A stretch of DNA of 24,499 nucleotides from an uncultured Actinomycetes bacterium (GTDB lineage Bacteria > Actinomycetota > Actinomycetes > Nanopelagicales > Nanopelagicaceae). The notes below the pieces were generated by a model. That model did not search any database, was not told where the DNA came from, and saw nothing but the letters and a program-made list of their open reading frames with translations. Where the stretch lies: assembly GCA_903928395.1 (NCBI GenBank), contig CAIYQS010000079.1, positions 1-24,499 of the forward strand, in the 5' to 3' direction. Shown here piece by piece: positions 6,414 through 12,795 of the stretch. Numbering within the stretch: the stretch's first letter is position 1; each line of letters begins with the position of its first letter. The translations under genes were made by a program, and so were the position numbers.

Positions 6414-7429
6414 CAACACACACCGCTACCGAACTTACTTCACCACATGATTTATTAGCTGCTGTTCCTTTTATGGTGGGCTATCATCCAAAAGACTCTC
6501 TTGTTGCAATGGCGCTTGTTGACAACAAAGTTGCAATGGTCATGCGCGTTGACTTCCCTGCAGCGCAATCACTTCCAGCTATAAGTCAAACCATTGCAGC
6601 CCACCTTGAGCGCGAAGGTGCAAAGGAAGCGATCATCGTCGGATATTTGCCAAGTGATGCGGTTGATTCGGATCCGCTTTTACTTGTACGGGAAATAATT
6701 ACAACCCAGGACATCGCAATCAAAGAATGCATTGAGGTTCGAGGCGCTCGCTTTCGTTCCACGCTGTGCACCGATTTAATGTGTTGCCCCCCGGAAGGTA
6801 GTGCAATTCCACTCATAACGGATAGTCGTGTTACAGCGGAACAAGTCGCTGCTGGTAACCCGCTGCCATTCCTGGATTTAGATGAACTCAAGAAATCTAT
6901 TTCGAACTCGGGTTCCGACAAAGAATTGAATAAGGCGATCAAAAGTGTTGATGAAATTGATTATGATGCATTCGACATCACTCCAGAGCAACGCGAAGGC
7001 GCCAATGCAATAAATCAACTCGCCCTCGAATTTAGCCGCGATGGAATAGTGCTAGATAAGGCTCTCATTGCACTCGTATTCGTTCGGCTCCTCGATTTAC
7101 AAGTTCGCGACTATGCAATGGGAATGACCACAATCGGCGTGACCACCAGTGAAACAAGTGATCAGATTTGGGATATGTGGCGGTGGATGTTGCGCATCGC
7201 TCCCAAAGGATATGTAGCGCCAGTCGCCGTTATTTTTGCAACGATGTCCTATGAACGTGGAGATGGCGCACTCGCTCAAAGGGCGTTAGACCGGGCATTT
7301 GAAGATGATGCCAAATATCAGATGGCTAAACTGTTACGCCGCACTTTTGCAGCAGGATGGCCACCTTCCGCCTTCACGCAAATGAGAGCTGACTTACACC
7401 CCAAGATCTGCGCCGCCATTTTTGGGTAA
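6410..7429 (+). CDS. DUF4192 domain protein
   Basis: 339 residues. The N-terminus LTSPHDLLAAVPFMVGYHP, followed by KDSLVAMALVDN, is the hallmark of DUF4192, a family common in actinobacteria with no established function. No membrane segment or signal peptide is seen, so it is probably cytoplasmic. The C-terminal part (ALIALVFVRLLDLQVRDYAM, then a helical region with ALAQRALDRAFEDD) looks like helical repeats. The start ATG overlaps the TGA of a possible 20-aa ORF, and GATCTT 6 nt upstream could be a weak leaderless -10 box. Alanine dehydrogenase follows after 33 nt but seems to have its own promoter. Confidence 0.88.
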   Translation: MTTHTATELTSPHDLLAAVPFMVGYHPKDSLVAMALVDNKVAMVMRVDFPAAQSLPAISQTIAAHLEREGAKEAIIVGYLPSDAVDSDPLLLVREIITTQDIAIKECIEVRGARFRSTLCTDLMCCPPEGSAIPLITDSRVTAEQVAAGNPLPFLDLDELKKSISNSGSDKELNKAIKSVDEIDYDAFDITPEQREGANAINQLALEFSRDGIVLDKALIALVFVRLLDLQVRDYAMGMTTIGVTTSETSDQIWDMWRWMLRIAPKGYVAPVAVIFATMSYERGDGALAQRALDRAFEDDAKYQMAKLLRRTFAAGWPPSAFTQMRADLHPKICAAIFG

Positions 7430-7449
7430 GGCTGCAATCGGAGGGGGAG

Positions 7450-7455
7450 TACGAT
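7450..7455 (+). promoter_or_regulatory. -10 box of a leaderless ald promoter
   Basis: TACGAT (TANNNT) ends 7 nt before the ald ATG at 7463. The GGAGGGGG run just upstream (7440-7448) is too far away to be a normal ribosome site and would lie outside a leaderless transcript. Confidence 0.4.
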
Positions 7456-7462
7456 CGTTCCC

Positions 7463-8542
7463 ATGATTATTGGCGTGCCCAAAGAGATCAAAAATAACGA
7501 ATCCCGAGTAGCCCTCACCCCCTCTGGGGCACATGCCCTCAGCGCTCGACATACCGTCCTTGTCGAAAGTGGTGCGGGAGTTGGATCGGCAATCAGCGAC
7601 GCGGATTATGTCGCCGCCGGTGCACAGATCGTGGCAACGTCCGATGCGGTTTGGCAGCGAGCTGACATGATCATGAAGGTTAAGGAACCGATTGCCGTTG
7701 AGTATCCAAAGATGCGCAAAGGACAGATCCTCTTCACCTATTTGCACTTAGCAGCAGATAAAGAATTGACGATTGCACTCATGGAACAAGGAGTGACAGC
7801 GATCGCCTATGAAACGGTAGAAGTGAATCGACATTTACCTCTGCTTGCCCCGATGTCGGAAGTGGCAGGTCGGATGTCAATTCAGGTAGGCGCCACCGCG
7901 CTACAACGCCCAGAAGGTGGACGAGGGGTCTTACTTCCTGGTGTTCCCGGAGTTCGTCCCGGCAAGGTAGTCATTCTTGGCGGAGGGGTAGTTGGAGTTG
8001 CTGCAGCCACTATCGCGCATGGAATGCACGCAGATGTAACGATTCTTGATTTGAATCTCGCTCGTTTGGCCGAGATAGATCAAATTTTTGCTGGTCAGGT
8101 AAAGACTCTTGCCTCTTCAAAGTACGAGATTGAACAACAATGCATAGCGGCCGACTTAGTTATCGGAGCGGTATTAGTCCCTGGTGCAAAAGCCCCAAAA
8201 CTTGTGACCCATGATTTAGTTGCAAAGATGAAACCGGGATCTGTCCTCGTTGATGTCGCAATCGATCAAGGTGGGTGCTTTGAGGGTTCAAAGGCAACCA
8301 CACATGCAGAACCAACATTCAAAGTCCATGATTCCCTGTACTACTGCGTTGCAAATATGCCGGGCGCTGTCCCGGCCACATCGACCTACGCGCTCGCTAA
8401 CGCGACGATTAAGTATGCGGTCGCGCTCGCTGATTTGGGTTGGGAAAGTGCAGTTTCTAGCGATCCTGCGCTTGGATCTGGGCTCAATGTCCACGCCGGG
8501 CAGATTAGATACGCGGCTGTTGCTGCGGCTCACGGGCTCTAG
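7463..8542 (+). CDS. ald: Alanine dehydrogenase
   Basis: 359 residues, close to the usual about 370. It catalyses reversible NAD-dependent deamination of L-alanine to pyruvate and ammonia and acts in the cytoplasm. Seen: N-terminal MIIGVPKEIKNNESRVALTP (pyruvate-binding region), KVKEP and YLHLAAD, the MSEVAGRMSIQ and GGRGVLLPGVPGV segments, a Rossmann motif VVILGGGVVGVAAA (about 171-184) ending in the acidic TILDLN typical of NAD use, and the catalytic region VDVAIDQGGCFEGS with the later VANMPGAVPATSTYAL. The enzyme appears intact. It could feed pyruvate from alanine or make alanine for the cell wall. The promoter of the leucine leader lies in and just after its 3' end. Confidence 0.95.
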   Translation: MIIGVPKEIKNNESRVALTPSGAHALSARHTVLVESGAGVGSAISDADYVAAGAQIVATSDAVWQRADMIMKVKEPIAVEYPKMRKGQILFTYLHLAADKELTIALMEQGVTAIAYETVEVNRHLPLLAPMSEVAGRMSIQVGATALQRPEGGRGVLLPGVPGVRPGKVVILGGGVVGVAAATIAHGMHADVTILDLNLARLAEIDQIFAGQVKTLASSKYEIEQQCIAADLVIGAVLVPGAKAPKLVTHDLVAKMKPGSVLVDVAIDQGGCFEGSKATTHAEPTFKVHDSLYYCVANMPGAVPATSTYALANATIKYAVALADLGWESAVSSDPALGSGLNVHAGQIRYAAVAAAHGL

Positions 8543-8548
8543 TAATCT
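8520..8548 (+). promoter_or_regulatory. leuL-leuA promoter
   Basis: -35 TTGCTG (8520-8525), exactly 17 nt of spacer, -10 TAATCT (8543-8548), then 6 nt to the leader-peptide ATG at 8555. The -35 lies inside the end of ald and the -10 starts right after its stop. It is the clearest promoter in the window and predicts a leaderless leuL transcript. Confidence 0.65.
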
Positions 8549-8554
8549 AGCCAC

Positions 8555-8602
8555 ATGATTTTACGCAGCCTCCTCCTTCGCTGCCGCAGCGGGGCCAATT
8601 AA
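8555..8602 (+). CDS. leuL: Leucine leader peptide of the leuA attenuator
   Basis: 15 residues, MILRSLLLRCRSGAN, with four Leu codons (TTA, CTC, CTC, CTT) of which three are adjacent. It lies between the leuA promoter and a terminator-type hairpin. Leu-rich leader peptides ahead of leuA are established in Streptomyces and corynebacteria. When leucyl-tRNA is scarce the ribosome should stall on the Leu codons (8561-8578) and free the downstream antiterminator strand. There is no ribosome site; the start is 6 nt after the -10 box, so the peptide is probably translated from a leaderless mRNA. Confidence 0.75.
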   Translation: MILRSLLLRCRSGAN

Positions 8603-8640
8603 CCGGTCACCTCGCTCGCGGGGTCTTTGTCTTGCCGGTT
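8588..8640 (+). terminator. leuA transcription attenuator (antiterminator and terminator)
   Basis: The antiterminator strand AGCGGGG (8588-8594, overlapping the last leuL codons) can pair fully, with one G-U, with CCTCGCT (8610-8616). The competing terminator stem ACCTCG (8609-8614) pairs with CGGGGT (8619-8624) around a CTCG loop and is followed by CTTTGTCTT. The outer arms AACCGG (8601-8606) and CCGGTT (8635-8640) may enclose it. A ribosome finishing leuL would cover the antiterminator strand and allow termination. The T tract is interrupted, so strength is uncertain. Pairings were drawn by eye. Confidence 0.6.
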
Positions 8641-8679
8641 AAAGAGACAATCCCCAGCGAATTAATAAGGAGTAAGTAA

Positions 8680-10404
8680 ATGAAATTTCCAGACCAAGAA
8701 CCGTCCACCATGCCAGTGCATCGATATGCACCTTTTATCCCGGTAGATCTCGTTGATCGCACCTGGCCATCCAAACGAATAACCAAAGCCCCACAATGGT
8801 GCTCGGTAGATCTACGCGATGGCAACCAAGCTTTAATCGACCCGATGGATCCGCACCGCAAGCTGACCATGTTCAATCTATTAGTCAAAATGGGCTACAA
8901 AGAGATTGAAGTCGGCTTCCCAAGCGCTTCCCAGTTGGACTTTGATTTTGTCCGAAAGATCATTGAAGAGAATCTGATTCCAGATGATGTCGTGATTCAA
9001 GTCTTAACTCAAGCCCGCAAGCCTTTGATCGAGCGAACTTTCGAATCAATTAAAGGCGCTAAGCAAGTTGTCATCCACCTTTATAACTCCACCTCGACTT
9101 TGCAACGTCGAGTGGTTTTTGGACAGGATAAAGAAGGCATCAAGAAGATCGCGACAGATGGTGCGCAAATCTGTCTGGACTTGGTGGCAACCGTACCTGG
9201 AACCACAGTCTTCTTTGAATACAGTCCCGAGTCATATACCGGCACAGAGCTCGAATATGCCAAGGAAGTCTGCGATGCAGTCAACGATATCTGGAAACCA
9301 ACTCCAGAACACAAGACGATTATCAATTTACCCGCAACAGTCGAAATGGCATCACCTAATGTTTATGCCGATTCCATTGAGTGGATGCATCGCCACCTCA
9401 AGTATCGCGATTCTGTCGTTTTGTCGTTACACCCTCACAACGATCGAGGAACGGGAGTAGCGGCTGCCGAGTTGGCTTACCTTGCCGGCGCTGATCGCAT
9501 CGAGGGTACCTTGTTTGGTAATGGTGAGCGCACCGGAAATGTTTGCCTTGTAACCCTCGGACTTAATCTCTTTAGCCACGGAATTGATCCGCATATCGAC
9601 TTCTCAAATATCGATGAGGTTCGTCGAACGGTCGAATATTGCAATCAGCTGCGCGTGCCAGAACGCCATCCCTACGGTGGAGACTTGGTTTTCACGGCCT
9701 TTTCTGGTTCACACCAAGATGCGATTAAAAAGGGACTCGAGCATATGCAGCGCGATGCTGATGCAGCCGGTCGCCATATAGATCAACACACCTGGGCCGT
9801 TCCTTACCTGCCGATCGACCCGAAAGATATTGGTCGCTCTTACGAAGCCGTTATCCGCGTCAATTCACAATCGGGTAAAGGTGGCGTTGCATATCTGATG
9901 AAGAATGAACATCAGCTTGATCTACCACGTCGGCTGCAAATTGAATTTTCGCAAGTGGTTCAGTCCAAGACTGACACAGAGGGTGGGGAAGTAACTCCAG
10001 ACCAACTGTGGCAGATCTTTGAAGATGAGTATTTGCCAGCTGCCAATAACCAGTGGGGCAGATTCAAGTTGGTAGGACTTTCGCAGAGTAGCCATTTAGA
10101 TGAAGATGTAAATCTTTCGGTGGAATTATCGGATAACGGGGTAGTTCATTCACTCAGCGGTACAGGCAATGGCCCAATCGCAGCTTTCGTTCACATCATG
10201 AACGCCCATGTTGGTGGTGCCGGAGTTCGGGTTCTGGATTATTACGAGCACGCGCTATCAGCAGGCGGCGATGCCAAGGCAGCCGCTTATCTGGAGTGCG
10301 AAGTCGTCGGGAAGGTCTTCTGGGGAGTTGGGATTGATCCCAGCACCACAACGGCTGCCCTCAAGGCGGTTGTCTCTGCGGTTAACCGCGGTCTTCGGCA
10401 ATAA
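8680..10404 (+). CDS. leuA: 2-isopropylmalate synthase
   Basis: 574 residues, the long actinobacterial LeuA type. It condenses acetyl-CoA with 2-oxoisovalerate in the first committed step of leucine synthesis, using a divalent metal, and is feedback-inhibited by leucine through its C-terminal domain. Seen: the TIM-barrel entry motif SVDLRDGNQAL (R46, D47), EVGFPSASQLDFDFVR, the metal-binding HPHNDRGTG (H251, H253), FGNGERTGNV, a linker with SQSGKGGVAYLM, and a C-terminal regulatory domain (about 445-574) with GTGNGPIAAFV. It is preceded by a strong ribosome site TAAGGAG (8666-8672), 7 nt before the ATG, unlike the leaderless neighbours. This fits expression from the attenuated leader transcript. 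Confidence 0.96.
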   Translation: MKFPDQEPSTMPVHRYAPFIPVDLVDRTWPSKRITKAPQWCSVDLRDGNQALIDPMDPHRKLTMFNLLVKMGYKEIEVGFPSASQLDFDFVRKIIEENLIPDDVVIQVLTQARKPLIERTFESIKGAKQVVIHLYNSTSTLQRRVVFGQDKEGIKKIATDGAQICLDLVATVPGTTVFFEYSPESYTGTELEYAKEVCDAVNDIWKPTPEHKTIINLPATVEMASPNVYADSIEWMHRHLKYRDSVVLSLHPHNDRGTGVAAAELAYLAGADRIEGTLFGNGERTGNVCLVTLGLNLFSHGIDPHIDFSNIDEVRRTVEYCNQLRVPERHPYGGDLVFTAFSGSHQDAIKKGLEHMQRDADAAGRHIDQHTWAVPYLPIDPKDIGRSYEAVIRVNSQSGKGGVAYLMKNEHQLDLPRRLQIEFSQVVQSKTDTEGGEVTPDQLWQIFEDEYLPAANNQWGRFKLVGLSQSSHLDEDVNLSVELSDNGVVHSLSGTGNGPIAAFVHIMNAHVGGAGVRVLDYYEHALSAGGDAKAAAYLECEVVGKVFWGVGIDPSTTTAALKAVVSAVNRGLRQ

Positions 10405-10429
10405 CCGCAACTTCGTCGGCTCGTCAGAA

Positions 10430-10435
10430 TAGAGT
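10430..10435 (+). promoter_or_regulatory. -10 box of a leaderless recO-uppS promoter
   Basis: TAGAGT (TANNNT) ends 6 nt before the recO ATG at 10442, with no ribosome site between. No convincing -35 is seen. Confidence 0.45.
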
Positions 10436-10441
10436 GGGCCT

Positions 10442-11173
10442 ATGTCGGTCTACCGCGATCAAGCGATCGTTTTACGAACCCAAAAATTGGGGGAAGCAGA
10501 TCGCATCATCACGCTCTTTACCCGCGAACACGGTCGAATTAGAGCGGTAGCCAAAGGAGTGCGTCGCACCAAATCTCGGTGGGGCGCTCGCTTGGAGCCA
10601 GCCTCTCATGTAGATCTGCAACTTTATTCTGGCCGAAATTTAGACACTGTTACCCAAGCTGTCAGCATCGAAAATTATGGCGATACCTTGTCGTTGGATT
10701 ATCAGCGCTGGACGGTGGCCTCGGCAATCCTGGAAGCAGCGGAACGTTTTGTATCCCATGAGCACGAACCCGCATTGCAGCAGTACCTGCTCTTGGTTGG
10801 CGCGCTTAAAGCGCTGGCATATCAAACGTACGACGCCTCCCTCATTCTCGATGCGTTCTTGTTGCGGTCACTTGCCGTCGCCGGATACGCACCATCGCTA
10901 ACAAACTGTTCGCGCTGCGATGCTCCTGGTCCGCACAAGTATTTCTCACTCGTCGGGGGTGGAAGTGTCTGCGAAAACTGCAAACCAAGCGCCGCCCCGA
11001 CTCCGCATCCAGAAACGCTCGAACTGATGCAACAACTATTAAGCGGGGACTGGGAGTTGGCCACAGACAGTGAGCAACGTTATCGCCGAGAGGCATCTGG
11101 CTTGATCGCCGCCTACCTACAGTGGCACCTCGAGCGTGGGCTACGGAGTCTGCCTTTAGTTGAGAGAATTTGA
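10442..11173 (+). CDS. recO: DNA repair protein RecO
   Basis: 243 residues, normal length. RecO works with RecF and RecR to load RecA on SSB-coated gaps and can anneal single strands. Seen: an N-terminal OB-fold with YRDQAIVLRTQKLGEADRII and FTREHGRIRAVAKGVRR, a helical middle, and a zinc site with C156, C159, C177 and C180 (NCSRCD and VCENC). The uppS ATG follows the TGA after 2 nt, so the two genes form one transcript, a pairing common in actinobacteria. Confidence 0.94.
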   Translation: MSVYRDQAIVLRTQKLGEADRIITLFTREHGRIRAVAKGVRRTKSRWGARLEPASHVDLQLYSGRNLDTVTQAVSIENYGDTLSLDYQRWTVASAILEAAERFVSHEHEPALQQYLLLVGALKALAYQTYDASLILDAFLLRSLAVAGYAPSLTNCSRCDAPGPHKYFSLVGGGSVCENCKPSAAPTPHPETLELMQQLLSGDWELATDSEQRYRREASGLIAAYLQWHLERGLRSLPLVERI

Positions 11174-11175
11174 TC

Positions 11176-11910
11176 ATGAGCGCTCCTAAGCCCTTGAAAC
11201 CACCCCGAGTCGCCAACGTCCCTCACCACGTAGCAATCGTCATGGATGGAAATGGGCGTTGGGCAAAAAAGCGGGGACTTCCTCGAACCGCTGGCCACGA
11301 AGCTGGTGAAGCCGCGTTACTTGATGTGGTGCACGGTGCAATCGCAATTGGAGTTAAAGAAATTAGCGCCTACGCCTTCTCGACCGAGAATTGGCGTCGT
11401 AGTCCCGAAGAAGTTAAATTCTTAATGGGTTTTAATCGAGATGTCATCCGTCGTCGGCGAGATGAAATGCATGCCTTAGGGGTCCGAGTCAGGTGGGTAG
11501 GAAAACCCGGTCGACTTTGGAAATCTGTTATCTCAGAATTACAGGAGGCGGAAGAGTTAACCAAGCGAAATAAAACGTTGACGCTCAACATGTGTGTCAA
11601 TTATGGTGGCCGTACCGAAATCGTAGATGCGATCAAATTAATCGCCCACGATGTGAAAGCAAAAAAAATCTATCCGGATTCGATCACCGAAAAAACCATC
11701 GAACGGTTTATGTATAACCCACAGATGAGTGATGTCGATCTGTTCTTGCGCACCTCGGGGGAGGAGCGCACATCTAATTTCTTACCGTGGCAGTCGGTCT
11801 ACGCCGAAATGGTATTTATGGATGTGTTGTGGCCCGATGTTGATCGAACCACTTTATGGAAAGCGATCGAAATTTATAACCAACGAGACCGTCGATTTGG
11901 AAAGGCCTAG
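11176..11910 (+). CDS. uppS: Isoprenyl (undecaprenyl-type) diphosphate synthase
   Basis: 244 residues from ATG 11176; a TTG at 11170 overlapping the recO stop is an alternative. Cis-prenyltransferases of this family extend farnesyl- or decaprenyl-type diphosphates with isopentenyl diphosphate to make the lipid carrier for peptidoglycan and other wall polymers. Seen: HHVAIVMDGNGRWA with the catalytic Asp (D24), RTAGHEAG, AFSTENWRR, LNMCVNYGGRTEIVDAI, and DLFLRTSGEERTSNFLPWQS near the C-terminus. The chain length of the product cannot be told from sequence. It is co-transcribed with recO. No terminator follows at once; the next one on this strand is at 12254-12297. Confidence 0.94.
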   Translation: MSAPKPLKPPRVANVPHHVAIVMDGNGRWAKKRGLPRTAGHEAGEAALLDVVHGAIAIGVKEISAYAFSTENWRRSPEEVKFLMGFNRDVIRRRRDEMHALGVRVRWVGKPGRLWKSVISELQEAEELTKRNKTLTLNMCVNYGGRTEIVDAIKLIAHDVKAKKIYPDSITEKTIERFMYNPQMSDVDLFLRTSGEERTSNFLPWQSVYAEMVFMDVLWPDVDRTTLWKAIEIYNQRDRRFGKA

Positions 11911-11963
11911 CTCCAAGGGGATTTAGCTAGACCTGTTCCAAACCTTGTCCTTGAAAAAACTGC

Positions 11964-12206
11964 CTACTTTGACTTTGTTGGCTTTGGGGTTGCCTTCATG
12001 GCGTCGTGCTTCATCATCGCGTCGTGCTTCATTTTGGCTGCTGTTTTGACCATTGCGTCGTGCTTCATTTTGGCTGCTGTTTTGACCATTGCGTCGTGCT
12101 TCATCATTTGGTCGTGCGTCATTGGAGTTGGGCTCGCTGCTAGCGCTGGTGTGGCAACCGCAATCGTAATAACGGTAACTATCGATGTAATTCGGACTAC
12201 TTTCAT
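11964..12206 (-). CDS. Secreted Met/His/Asp/Lys repeat protein (pentapeptide MXKDX-like)
   Basis: 80 residues: a clear signal peptide (MKVVRITSIVTVITIAVATP, ending ALAA), then a low-complexity chain with MTHDQM and four MKHDAM units, two of them in identical 12-residue repeats MKHDAMVKTAAK, then a basic tail KATPKPTKSK. It resembles the small exported pentapeptide MXKDX repeat proteins, whose function is unknown. Met and His at regular spacing with Asp could bind copper or other metals (inference). A ribosome box GGCAGGAAG lies just before the ATG. The coding DNA includes an exact tandem 36-bp repeat. Its neighbours are a DipZ-like redox protein and a ZIP transporter, and uppS converges on it from the other side. 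Confidence 0.72.
   Translation of the reverse strand: MKVVRITSIVTVITIAVATPALAASPTPMTHDQMMKHDAMVKTAAKMKHDAMVKTAAKMKHDAMMKHDAMKATPKPTKSK
12019..12090. repeat. Tandem 36-bp repeat, two identical copies
   Basis: 12019-12054 and 12055-12090 are identical and adjacent, each beginning GCGTCGTGCTTCATTTTGG on the plus strand. Shortened 18-bp relatives lie on both sides (12001-12018 and 12091-12108). The unit is 12 codons of the minus-strand gene, so copy-number change keeps the frame and lengthens or shortens the protein. Confidence 0.95.
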
Positions 12207-12253
12207 GGCTTCCTGCCTTTCAGGGATGGAGTTGAACCATAAACCTCATCCTT

Positions 12254-12297
12254 AAAAAAGGCAACCAGTAAAAGGCATTTTACTGGTTGCCTTTTTT
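12254..12297. terminator. Strong bidirectional terminator, 20-bp perfect stem
   Basis: The arms 12254-12273 and 12278-12297 are exact inverted copies (core GGCAACCAGTAAAA and TTTTACTGGTTGCC) with the loop GGCA, flanked by A6 and T6 within the stem ends. It lies between the divergent starts of the repeat protein (12206, minus) and the CGNR gene (12322, plus). The only obvious transcript it can end is uppS read-through on the plus strand. Confidence 0.9.
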
Positions 12298-12321
12298 CCG
12301 TCTTTCTGCCACTCTTATGGC

Positions 12322-12795
12322 ATGGATTTCCAAGTGCTCTTCGAAGCCATCAATGATGAGGAGCTAGCGCCAAATTCAGACATTGCAGTTCTGCGGGAGG
12401 TGCTCCAAAGCGTTCAGGGCCGAAGAAACTTTGATACAAGAACCATGAAGCGATTCGGTGAGCTCACCGGAAAAGCGCACCAACATCGACGCCTGAAGCC
12501 GAGCACTGTGGAGATCGAATTTGAATTGGTAGGCCTCTCTGGGAGTGCGCGCCGGATAAGTGAATTTGCGCTACAAGTTGAAGAGATTCTTGTGACCGTC
12601 GATCTAGCGCGGGTCAAGAAATGCGAAGGCGAAGACTGCGAAGCTTTATTTATTGATGAAAGCAAGAACAAGTCAAGGAGATGGTGCGACATGGCACATT
12701 GCGGAATGTTGCGAAAGAGCAAGGTCTACTACGACAAACATCGCCGAGTGAACCCGGTCGCGGATTCAAAATCTAAGTTGGGAGCAAGAATCTAA
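12322..12795 (+). CDS. CGNR zinc-finger (ABATE-type) protein
   Basis: 157 residues. The C-terminal part has the CGNR-type zinc knuckle with C101, C106, C122 and C127, framing FIDESKNKSRRWCDMAHCG. The final motif reads CGML where most members have CGNR. The N-terminal region (about 1-95) is mostly helical and corresponds to the stress-related ABATE region of this family. Such proteins are presumed DNA-binding regulators, but their targets are generally unknown. The stop overlaps the start of the DipZ-like gene (TAATG), which indicates coupling. It may control or be co-produced with that redox protein. CACTCT 6 nt before the ATG is a possible weak leaderless -10 box. Confidence 0.8.
   Translation: MDFQVLFEAINDEELAPNSDIAVLREVLQSVQGRRNFDTRTMKRFGELTGKAHQHRRLKPSTVEIEFELVGLSGSARRISEFALQVEEILVTVDLARVKKCEGEDCEALFIDESKNKSRRWCDMAHCGMLRKSKVYYDKHRRVNPVADSKSKLGARI

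Noticed and set aside
12001..12108. 36-bp repeats as a CRISPR array
   Set aside because: The copies are directly adjacent without unique spacers and lie in frame inside a coding sequence; no cas genes are present.
12220..12250. tRNA-like T-arm fragment (GAGTTGAACC)
   Set aside because: No acceptor, D-arm or anticodon arm can be built around it.
11998..12255. 85-residue plus-strand frame with repeated hydrophobic segments (MASCFI, LAAVLTI) opposite the MKHDAM gene
   Set aside because: It mirrors the repeats of the minus-strand gene. That gene has a signal peptide, a ribosome site and a known repeat type, while this frame has no start signal.
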